Shown here piece by piece: positions 1-5,256 of a stretch of DNA of 5,427 bases (its first letter is position 1; the number at the start of each line of letters is the position of its first letter). The stretch covers positions 1-5,427 of the forward strand of contig CAYUIS010000207.1 in the NCBI GenBank assembly GCA_964444825.1. The letters run 5' to 3'. Below the pieces are notes generated by a model, which worked only from the letters and a program-made list of their open reading frames with translations, made no database searches and was not told the origin of the DNA. The translations under genes and the position numbers were made by a program. Source of the stretch: CAYUIS01 sp964444825 (GTDB lineage Bacteria > Chloroflexota > Anaerolineae > B4-G1).

Positions 1-492
1 TGGCAACCAGATACGTCCGCTGCCCAGGAAGGCTACCCCGTACATCAGCCCGCCCAACGCGTTTCCCAGCACGGAAAGGACCGACGCGTCGGGATTGCCA
101 GCGTGTACTACGCCGAAGAAGGCTGCCATCACGACCACCGCCAGCCAGTGGTTGCGCACCATCACCACCAGCCCGCTGAGCATCAGGCTGCGGAAGAGGA
201 GTTCTTCCCAAAGCGCAGAGAAGGCCAGTGTGAGGAGCCGGATCACAAAGCCCAGATCGGGGAGCCGCACGCCGCTCACGTGCAACGCGCCCAACGCCCA
301 CTCCACACCCAAGATACCGCCCATCACCAGGGCGCCGATAGCGACTCCGCCTCCCAGATCAGCCCAGGCCCACGCATCGAAGCGCAGGCCCATCCCCTCC
401 CAGACGCGGATCTGAGCGCGGCGCCAATGGGCCATGGCGACCGCGCCGCATAGGATCGCAATCGCAGTCGTCACAATGATCAACCAGACCAT
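1..492 (-). CDS. CPBP (CAAX-type) intramembrane metalloprotease, C-terminus off the left edge
   Basis: The first 164 residues of a CPBP family membrane protein (Abi/Rce1 type), cut by the window edge. Motif 1 is EELLFR at residues 96-101 and motif 2 is FGVVH at 126-130. The NALGG...GSGRIWLP stretch at 144-164 resembles motif 3, so the last His/Asn motif would lie just beyond the window. Segments 1-21, about 47-68, 83-95 and 107-130 are hydrophobic. In this family the Glu pair and the His residues form a metal-dependent active site within the membrane. Members process prenylated proteins or peptides, or act in self-immunity to bacteriocins. The ATG at 492 is preferred because GGGGAGG lies about 4 nt upstream. 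An in-frame ATG at 522 has no comparable site. It is the last visible gene of the ABC exporter operon, 82 bp after the small membrane peptide. The family call is firm; the substrate is unknown. Confidence 0.88.
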   Translation of the reverse strand, partial: MVWLIIVTTAIAILCGAVAMAHWRRAQIRVWEGMGLRFDAWAWADLGGGVAIGALVMGGILGVEWALGALHVSGVRLPDLGFVIRLLTLAFSALWEELLFRSLMLSGLVVMVRNHWLAVVVMAAFFGVVHAGNPDASVLSVLGNALGGLMYGVAFLGSGRIWLP

Positions 493-574
493 ATCTCCTC
501 CCCTTTCCGCGGCAAAGTCCATGGCAGGGCCGGGGCGAAGGGAGCACTTCTGCCCGGGACTTGTGGCTGCCTGT

Positions 575-676
575 CTAAAGCGGCGGCACCCACAGGCAAA
601 CCCAAACCCCGCTTACCAGTACGAGCAGTGCGATGCCTATCATAAGTCGAGCAATCTCTCCGGACGTCCGTTCCAT
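575..676 (-). CDS. 33-residue single-span membrane peptide, unrecognised
   Basis: A very short reading frame (33 residues) between the 88-residue gene and the CPBP protease. It has a polar N-terminus (MERTSGEIARL), then one strongly hydrophobic helix at about residues 12-30, and ends in a Trp/Pro-rich tail (WVPPL). This predicts a single-pass membrane peptide. The start is uncertain. ATG 676 has only a purine-rich GGAAGAA upstream. The in-frame GTG at 691, just past the stop codon of the preceding gene, would add MDVEE but lacks a ribosome site. I see no double-glycine leader and no cleavable signal peptide motif. It fits tightly into the operon (17 nt from the upstream stop), which favours a real gene, but coding cannot be proved at this length. 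It could be a small subunit of the transporter or protease, a short bioactive peptide, or a chance frame. Confidence 0.45.
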   Translation of the reverse strand: MERTSGEIARLMIGIALLVLVSGVWVCLWVPPL

Positions 677-693
677 TTCTTCCACATCCACAC

Positions 694-960
694 CTATTGA
701 CGAAACAGCACTGTCTTGTGAGCGACGGCGATGCAGTATTTCATCAGCCCCGCGAGGATAGCCTGACTGTACTCATAATGCGCCAGGTGCAAGCCACTCT
801 CTGCCAGGCAGTCTTGCATCGCCGTTTCCTCCAGTTGGTCCAGCCGGGGCAGCAATCGTCTGAGCCAACGACCGGCGCGAGGAGGCAGGACAAAGTCGGT
901 GAACAGGAACCATCTCATCATCCGTCGCCTGAACCAGTTATCAGAGACGCTTGTGTTCAT
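694..960 (-). CDS. 88-residue basic protein of unknown function in the ABC exporter operon
   Basis: I do not recognise this family. The N-terminus is rich in Arg and aromatic residues (WFRRRMMRWFLF at residues 9-20), followed by a second basic stretch (RAGRWLRRLLPRL, 28-40). A short acidic helix follows at about 42-54, and the C-terminal half has a moderately hydrophobic helix at about 63-83. No clear signal peptide or full transmembrane segment is seen; the basic amphipathic N-terminus could bind the inner membrane face. The ATG at 960 is 7 nt after the permease stop, and GGAGGG and AGGG lie just upstream, partly inside the end of the permease gene. This suggests translational coupling. Its position implies a role linked to the exporter. 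It could instead be a remnant of a longer gene. Confidence 0.6.
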   Translation of the reverse strand: MNTSVSDNWFRRRMMRWFLFTDFVLPPRAGRWLRRLLPRLDQLEETAMQDCLAESGLHLAHYEYSQAILAGLMKYCIAVAHKTVLFRQ

Positions 961-967
961 CTTCCCT

Positions 968-2176
968 TTATCCCTCCTTGAACTGGAACAGTCTCAATCC
1001 AACAAAAAAGCAGATCGCACCATAGAGGGTCAGGACCCCGATGTCCACCCATACGTCAGCCAGACTCCCGCCCAGGATCATCAGCCGATTGTATCCCTCC
1101 ATCGCCCACGCGACGAGTGTAAGGCGGGCTACCTGCTGCAACAGCTTGGGCATCAGGAACAGGGGAAACCAGGCGCCGCCGATCGCCGAGGAGCCCAGGA
1201 TCACCAGCGTCGTGATAGGGTGGATCTGTTTGCGCGACCGGATTACTGCCACGAGCAGGATACCCAGGCTGGTGGTGGCCCAGCACGTAGCCAGGGTGAC
1301 CAGCAGCAACCCCAGGGGCGAGCTTCCCAGGTTAACGTCAAAGACGAGCACCCCGAAGATGAACATCAGCATGATCTGGCCCACACCTACGACAAACTGG
1401 GCTATGAGCTTGCCTCCGAGCAGCGACCAGCGGGGGATGGGGGCAATGAGCAGCCGTTTGAAGGTGCCCCGTTCTTTCTCCTCCAGGATGCCCCCTGCCG
1501 CCGATAGCACGGTGAACATGGCGAACATCACCGCATAGCCTGGCACGATCTGACTGGAGACGTCAAGTTCTTTCTCCGAACTGCCGACGGTTGTGACCTG
1601 GGCACGCACCGGCGGGTCGTGCAGCCGTTCCAGGGCGGTGGCCATCGCCCGTCCGGCAATCCCAGCGTAGTCCAGGTCGGTGCTGCTGGTCGCCCGCTGC
1701 ACCTCACTGATGGCCACTTCTACCGTCGTCTGCACGTTAGAGAGGGCGCTGGTGACGCCTCGCACCATCCCCTCCAGCAGCGGAGCCGTCTGCCCACCTG
1801 GGGCGACGATCAACTCCAGGGCGGCAGATTGGCCAGACATTATGGCGGCGCTGAAGCCTGAGGGGATGACCAGCGCGCCGGTCCGCTTGCCATCGCTCAC
1901 CAATTCGCGGGCCATCTCTTCGTCGAACACCGTCTCCACGTTGAGATTCTCCGTTTGCGACAAGACGTCCAGCACCACCGTGGCTATCTCGCCGCCGTCC
2001 TGATCCACCACCGGCAGATCAATTACGACTGCTTCACTCCCTCCGCCAAGGCCACCGAAAACCAACCCTCCGATGAACGTCATCCCCAGCGGCAGGATGA
2101 CCATCCAGATGGCGGCCATCCTGTCCTTGCGCAGCAGGAGCAATTCGTTCAGAGCGACGTAGAGCAGTTTTTTCAC
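968..2176 (-). CDS. ABC-2 type transporter permease with large extracytoplasmic domain
   Basis: The 402-residue membrane subunit of an ABC exporter, of the ABC2_membrane_3 type (NatB/YhfI-like architecture). TM1 lies at about residues 20-43. A large soluble loop outside the membrane spans about 47-208. Five more segments follow at about 211-231, 256-280, 286-312, 320-343 and 376-396. The conserved cytoplasmic coupling motif EEKERGTFKRLL is at 232-243, where this family contacts the ATPase. The PITTLVILGSSAIGG stretch (320-334) is also typical of the family. Length is normal. The start codon is GTG at 2176, 14 nt after the ATPase stop, with AGGGAGAG in the gap as ribosome site. With the ATPase it should form a dimeric exporter. 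The substrate cannot be read from the sequence; this type includes drug, sodium, lipid and peptide exporters. Confidence 0.92.
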   Translation of the reverse strand: MKKLLYVALNELLLLRKDRMAAIWMVILPLGMTFIGGLVFGGLGGGSEAVVIDLPVVDQDGGEIATVVLDVLSQTENLNVETVFDEEMARELVSDGKRTGALVIPSGFSAAIMSGQSAALELIVAPGGQTAPLLEGMVRGVTSALSNVQTTVEVAISEVQRATSSTDLDYAGIAGRAMATALERLHDPPVRAQVTTVGSSEKELDVSSQIVPGYAVMFAMFTVLSAAGGILEEKERGTFKRLLIAPIPRWSLLGGKLIAQFVVGVGQIMLMFIFGVLVFDVNLGSSPLGLLLVTLATCWATTSLGILLVAVIRSRKQIHPITTLVILGSSAIGGAWFPLFLMPKLLQQVARLTLVAWAMEGYNRLMILGGSLADVWVDIGVLTLYGAICFFVGLRLFQFKEG

Positions 2177-2190
2177 AGTTCTCTCTCCCT

Positions 2191-3138
2191 TCAGTCCCGC
2201 AACCGCTTCCCCGTCAACTGGATAAACACGCTCTCCAGGTTGGGCTCCAGAATCTCTAGCGAGGCCATAGGCGTGTCTGTCTCGTTAAAGAGCGCGATGA
2301 TCTGTAGCAGGGCACGTTGTGCGTCTGTGGTCTCAAAGACCAGGGTTTCGTCCCGATGGACAACCGTTCTGACCTGGGGCAGAGCCTGCAAGCGGGCCAA
2401 CATCTCGTCACCCACCGGGTGTTCTTTACCCGCCTCATCCCTGACCCCGATGCGGATGATGCCCGTGCCCAGGCTGTTGATCAGGTTCTGTGGGGTATCC
2501 AGGGCGATGACCCGTCCTTCGTCCACGATCGCCACCCGATGGCACAACAGCTCTGCCTCTTCCATATAGTGGGTGGTGTAGAGGACGGTCAGCCCCTGCT
2601 GGTTGAGGGTCTGGATGTTCTCAAAGATGGCGTGGCGGGACTGCGGATCCACGCCCACGGTCGGCTCATCCAGCATCAAGAAGAGAGGTTCACTCAGGAG
2701 GCCCACGGCCAGGTTCAGCCGGCGCTTCATTCCACCGGAGTAGTGCTCCACGCGCTTGGGAGCGTGCTCGGTCAGGCCCACCAAGTGGAGCAGGTCAGCG
2801 ATGCGCTGCTCCAGCCTGGCCCTGGGGATCTCATACAAGCGCCCGAAGAAGCGCAGGTTCTCCAGCGCGTTCAGGCTGGGGTAGAGCGCAATGTCCTGAG
2901 GCACCACACCGATGACCCGCTTGACCGTTTCTGGTTCGGCGGTGACGCTGTGACCGGCGACGACGACCTCTCCCACCGTCGGCTCGGTGTAGGTGCACAG
3001 CACGTTGATGGTCGTCGACTTTCCTGCGCCATTGGGCCCCAACAGGCCAAAGACCTCCCCTTGCTGGATCTCGAAACTGATGCCGTCCACGGCGTGGACA
3101 TCACCGTAGTGCTTGTGCAAGTTGTCGACTCTAATCAC
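2191..3138 (-). CDS. ABC-2 type exporter ATP-binding protein
   Basis: The ATPase of the exporter; 315 residues from the GTG at 3138. The nucleotide-binding domain is complete: Walker A GPNGAGKST at residues 34-42, Q-loop Gln81, signature YSGGMKRRL at 133-141, Walker B LFLMLDE at 152-158 with catalytic Glu158, D-loop GVDP at 162-165 and switch His190. A C-terminal domain of about 90 residues after residue 215 resembles the DUF4162-type tail of DrrA/NatA-like ATPases. GTG 3138 is preferred because AAGGGGAG lies 8 nt upstream (3147-3154) and MIRVDNLHKHYG is the usual family N-terminus. The in-frame ATGs at 3189, 3186 and 3183 lack a ribosome site and fall at or upstream of the predicted transcript start. 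ATG 3171 is a weaker alternative. It is the first gene of the left operon, behind its own promoter and repeat operator. ATP hydrolysis would drive export through the adjacent permease. Confidence 0.94.
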   Translation of the reverse strand: MIRVDNLHKHYGDVHAVDGISFEIQQGEVFGLLGPNGAGKSTTINVLCTYTEPTVGEVVVAGHSVTAEPETVKRVIGVVPQDIALYPSLNALENLRFFGRLYEIPRARLEQRIADLLHLVGLTEHAPKRVEHYSGGMKRRLNLAVGLLSEPLFLMLDEPTVGVDPQSRHAIFENIQTLNQQGLTVLYTTHYMEEAELLCHRVAIVDEGRVIALDTPQNLINSLGTGIIRIGVRDEAGKEHPVGDEMLARLQALPQVRTVVHRDETLVFETTDAQRALLQIIALFNETDTPMASLEILEPNLESVFIQLTGKRLRD

Positions 3139-3146
3139 GCTCTTTT

Positions 3147-3154
3147 CTCCCCTT
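3147..3154 (-). promoter_or_regulatory. Ribosome binding site that decides the ABC ATPase start
   Basis: On the minus strand this reads AAGGGGAG, 8 nt upstream of GTG 3138. It is the only good Shine-Dalgarno match in the 5' region of the gene and argues for the short (315-residue) product over the 332-residue one from ATG 3189. Confidence 0.65.
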
Positions 3155-3187
3155 GATTGTTCATGGTTCATTTCCACGCTCATCATC

Positions 3188-3216
3188 ATATTAGAAGAAA
3201 CCTGATCGAACGTCCA
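3188..3216 (-). promoter_or_regulatory. Predicted sigma70-type promoter of the ABC exporter operon
   Basis: On the minus strand, TGGACG (3216-3211; 4/6 to TTGACA) is followed after 17 bp by TAATAT (3193-3188; 4/6 to TATAAT). Transcription would begin near 3181. An overlapping -10, TCTAAT (3195-3190; 5/6), would give a 15-bp spacer. The weak boxes fit an activator-dependent promoter. The direct-repeat operator ends 13 bp upstream of the -35, the same distance as in the right-hand operon. Inferred from the sequence only. Confidence 0.5.
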
Positions 3217-3229
3217 TCACTTCCAGCCT

Positions 3230-3257
3230 AACGGTCGAAATCGGGGAGCGAACGGTC
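3230..3257 (-). promoter_or_regulatory. LytTR-type direct-repeat operator of the ABC exporter operon
   Basis: Two copies of GACCGTT on the minus strand (3257-3251 and 3236-3230) are repeated with a 21-bp period, which places them on the same helix face. Written as 9-mers they are ACCGTTCGC and ACCGTTAGG, separated by 12 bp. The first six bases fit the LytTR consensus as I remember it, [TA][AC][CA]GTT. The element is 22/28 identical to the one at 5229-5256. Its centre lies about 62 bp upstream of the predicted transcript start, as for a class I activator. The distal end is only 9 bp from the stop of the preceding gene. The cognate regulator is not in the window; assignment to LytTR rests on spacing and core only. 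Confidence 0.68.
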
Positions 3258-3265
3258 GGAACGCC

Positions 3266-3871
3266 CTAGTCCTTCGAGAATATGTTGAGCCAGAGGAGGG
3301 AATCTCGAATCGTCCAGTTCTGCAACCTGGACTGGTTTAACAAGTCCTGTACTTCTTGTCGCGTGTAGGACGCCCGTATGTGTTCTGTGAGGATGCCAAA
3401 CCAGGATCTCCTGAGATCGCTGATAAGGAACCTGCCTTGGGGGTTAAGGACCCGATGGATTTCGTTGAACATGTTTGCTGGATTTCTCACCAAATGGAGT
3501 GTGTTGCTGCTGATCACCAAATCAAACGTATCGTCCTCGAAGGGCATATCCTCTGCATCCCCCATTTCAAAGGAAACCCTCAGGGGCACGTCACCGTCCT
3601 GGACATTTTCTCGGGCCAACGTCAAGACCACCTCGGAGAGGTCCAGGCCCACAACCTTGACACCCGAGATTGCCTTGGCGAATTCGATGGCCAGCCGGCC
3701 GGTCCCAGTTCCCACATCCAGGACTTGGCCGTCGGTTATTCCCCATTCTCTGGCCATGTGTACAAAGCTCTTGGACAGATTTTGCGTTCGTGTCCTGATC
3801 TCTTTGTCATATCGTCTCGCAGCTTTTGCATCCTCAAAGACGCTATATTCAAGGGGTCTTCTCTGTATCAT
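3266..3871 (-). CDS. Class I SAM-dependent methyltransferase (Methyltransf_11/25 type)
   Basis: A 201-residue soluble methyltransferase with a Rossmann-like SAM domain. Motif I is VLDVGTGTG at residues 50-58. The acidic residue that would bind the ribose is Asp77 in GLDLS. GDAEDMPF (104-111) contacts the adenine in this family, FDLVISSNTLHLV (116-128) is the motif IV region, and RVLNPQGRFLISD (140-152) is the post-IV strand. It is shorter than many relatives and lacks an obvious substrate-binding C-terminal extension. The closest general type is the UbiE/small-molecule methyltransferase group, but the substrate cannot be named. ATG 3871 has GAGG 8 nt upstream. It is the last gene of the right-hand operon, 42 nt after the DUF6064 gene. 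No terminator separates it from the next operator. Confidence 0.88.
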   Translation of the reverse strand: MIQRRPLEYSVFEDAKAARRYDKEIRTRTQNLSKSFVHMAREWGITDGQVLDVGTGTGRLAIEFAKAISGVKVVGLDLSEVVLTLARENVQDGDVPLRVSFEMGDAEDMPFEDDTFDLVISSNTLHLVRNPANMFNEIHRVLNPQGRFLISDLRRSWFGILTEHIRASYTRQEVQDLLNQSRLQNWTIRDSLLWLNIFSKD

Positions 3872-3913
3872 AAGTGGATCCTCACTATTCTGGGAGCGAA
3901 TGCTCTACTTCCC

Positions 3914-4567
3914 TCAGATAGCCCGATACTGCTCGCTAGCCGGTCGAGCTTTCCAATTCCTTATCAGGACGACCAGGCCGTACACACCCGCCGCAAAGAG
4001 AATACAATCCTCATAGCAGTCAAGCGCGCCGAGACACTTGGGCAGGCCCATAAGAGCCCACGGGAGCAAGGCCGCAAAGACCTTTTTGTCGGCTTTCGGC
4101 GCGGCCGCAGCAACCAGGGTGATGGCGAACACCGTCAGCGGGCACGGGAACAAGGGCAGGAGCATGTTAGGATAGGTATGCCCCACAAACACCCACCCGA
4201 TCAACGGGTACAGAGCCACCAGCGCTAACCAGAAGAACGTCAGGGCCTTGCCCCACTTTGCGTCGGGCAGCCTGAACTCTGTCCCCCGCGTGAAAATGTC
4301 CACGGCGAACAGGATCGATATGGTGAAAAACAGCGGGACGCCGGTCACCATAGATATGGGGTTCCTCACAAAAAGCAGGAAAAACACGACCCCGTTCCAG
4401 GCAAAGGCGAATGAGAGGAACGCTTTCATCCAAACGTCCGTCCGCGGGCCTGGTTTTGTGAACGTCCGGACCGTCAAGAATACTGCTGCGACGATCATGA
4501 CGATCTGTACCGGCCAGAGGGCTTCGTTGTACGCGCTCACTTGATTCCAGAACATCTCTGTGCTCAT
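3914..4567 (-). CDS. DUF6064 family multi-pass membrane protein
   Basis: A 217-residue integral membrane protein that I recognise as DUF6064 from its layout. An N-terminal FWNQVSAYNEALWPVQ segment (residues 6-21) leads into TM1. About five further hydrophobic segments follow (near 48-67, 74-91, 108-126, 137-156, 163-178). The signature VGHTYPNMLLPLFPCPLTVF is at 128-147, and the C-terminal GLPKCLGALDCYEDCILF (174-191) leads into the last helix. The family has no assigned function. The clustered Cys residues (142, 178, 184, 188) and the His/Pro motif are conspicuous and could bind a ligand or metal, but this is speculation. ATG 4567 is preferred over the adjacent GTG 4570 because AGGAGG sits 6 nt before it. 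The ribosome site overlaps the TAG stop of the upstream gene, which suggests coupling. It sits between two methyltransferases. Confidence 0.85.
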   Translation of the reverse strand: MSTEMFWNQVSAYNEALWPVQIVMIVAAVFLTVRTFTKPGPRTDVWMKAFLSFAFAWNGVVFFLLFVRNPISMVTGVPLFFTISILFAVDIFTRGTEFRLPDAKWGKALTFFWLALVALYPLIGWVFVGHTYPNMLLPLFPCPLTVFAITLVAAAAPKADKKVFAALLPWALMGLPKCLGALDCYEDCILFAAGVYGLVVLIRNWKARPASEQYRAI

Positions 4568-4577
4568 CACCCACCTC

Positions 4578-5102
4578 CTAATTCTGAGTCTTCTGCCTGC
4601 GTTGTATCAGCCGCATGATGCCCTTCAAAAAGTTCAACCGCGGCACTCTCTCCATGTAGTCGACGTACGCGTCACCGAATTTCTCGACGCAACTCTGGTC
4701 GGTCTTGAAGCTATCGGCATAGGCCAGCGCCATCGAGATCAGGCCCAGGATCACACTGGACCAATGCTGCGCGATCAGCATAACACCCAGGTTGATCAGC
4801 AGCCAGGCGGTGCCGCCCTGCGGGTGGCGTACGATGGCATAGATGCCAGTATCGACCAGGACTGTGGTTTTGATGTAGCTGTCTCCCTTTGCCACGCCAC
4901 CTTTTCTGCGGAACGTGAAAATCGGCAGCCACCCAAAGATCGCCGATGTCCAAATGCAGATCCACCCGGCCCACTCGAGTGTTTCCGAGCCAGTCCGGTG
5001 CACGAAAAAGGCCAGGCCGATCTGTACCACGGTCAACACTCCCGCGATTGATGACAACAGAAAGGGATGCAGCGAATATAGGAACTCTTCAACACGCCTC
5101 AT
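4578..5102 (-). CDS. ICMT/PEMT-type membrane methyltransferase
   Basis: A 174-residue integral membrane protein of the isoprenylcysteine carboxyl methyltransferase / phospholipid N-methyltransferase superfamily. Hydrophobic segments lie at about residues 11-34, 43-63, 99-112 and 115-129. The family SAM-binding core is visible: GIYAIVRHP at 86-94, and KFGDAYVDYMERVPR at 141-155. The usual HPxYxG is replaced by HPQGGT, so the customary Tyr is absent. Members methylate lipids, prenyl cysteine or other membrane-bound small molecules; the bacterial substrate is unclear. ATG 5102 has AGGAGG 8 nt upstream (5111-5116). An in-frame GTG at 5147 also has AGGAGG, 5 nt upstream (5153-5158), and would add 15 polar residues. 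I prefer ATG because family members begin just before TM1. It is the first gene of the right-hand operon. Confidence 0.88.
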   Translation of the reverse strand: MRRVEEFLYSLHPFLLSSIAGVLTVVQIGLAFFVHRTGSETLEWAGWICIWTSAIFGWLPIFTFRRKGGVAKGDSYIKTTVLVDTGIYAIVRHPQGGTAWLLINLGVMLIAQHWSSVILGLISMALAYADSFKTDQSCVEKFGDAYVDYMERVPRLNFLKGIMRLIQRRQKTQN

Positions 5103-5185
5103 CTCGACAACCTCCTGACGTTGTGTGATTCTGCTAGATTGACCCACTCAGCCCTCCTATGAGGATCGATTGAACCTGTGACCAT

Positions 5186-5215
5186 ATGATAGCAGAACAG
5201 GAGGTCAGAAAGCAA
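5186..5215 (-). promoter_or_regulatory. Predicted promoter of the ICMT-DUF6064-methyltransferase operon
   Basis: On the minus strand, TTGCTT (5215-5210) and an extended -10, TGC plus TATCAT (5191-5186, 5/6 to TATAAT), are separated by 18 bp. Transcription would start near 5179, giving a leader of about 77 nt to ATG 5102 or about 32 nt to GTG 5147. The repeat operator ends 13 bp upstream of the -35, the same offset as at the ABC operon. Confidence 0.6.
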
Positions 5216-5228
5216 TGGGTTGCCGGTG

Positions 5229-5256
5229 AACGGTCAAATCCGGTGGGGGAACGGTC
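5229..5256 (-). promoter_or_regulatory. LytTR-type direct-repeat operator of the methyltransferase operon
   Basis: GACCGTT occurs twice on the minus strand (5256-5250 and 5235-5229), with a 21-bp period. The 9-mers are ACCGTTCCC and ACCGTTCAC with 12 bp between them. A partial third copy (CCGG/ACCGG) falls between them. The element is 22/28 identical to the one at 3230-3257 and sits at the same distance from its -35. The centre is about 63 bp upstream of the predicted start site, as for a class I activator. Confidence 0.68.

Noticed and set aside
493..574. Possible terminator or promoter between the small peptide and CPBP genes
   Set aside because: The 82-bp gap has only GC-rich partial inverted repeats without a T-run; no clear -10/-35 pair.
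899..1507. Plus-strand open frame (202 codons) opposite the permease
   Set aside because: It is rich in Gln, Asp and Arg, as expected from antisense of a membrane protein gene; no family match.
2926..2934. Single GACCGTT inside the ABC ATPase gene (plus strand)
   Set aside because: It is a lone half-site inside a coding region without a partner 21 bp away, so probably chance.
2317..3156. Long plus-strand open frame (279 codons) opposite the ABC ATPase
   Set aside because: It lies antisense to a complete, motif-rich ATPase gene and shows no domain or ribosome site; it is a codon-bias shadow.
3872..3913. Short hairpin GAGC-ATTC-GCTC between DUF6064 and methyltransferase genes
   Set aside because: A four-base-pair stem without a T-run is too weak to call a terminator.
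3356..4228. Plus-strand open frame (290 codons) across the methyltransferase and DUF6064 genes
   Set aside because: It spans two well-supported minus-strand genes and their junction; no recognisable protein features.
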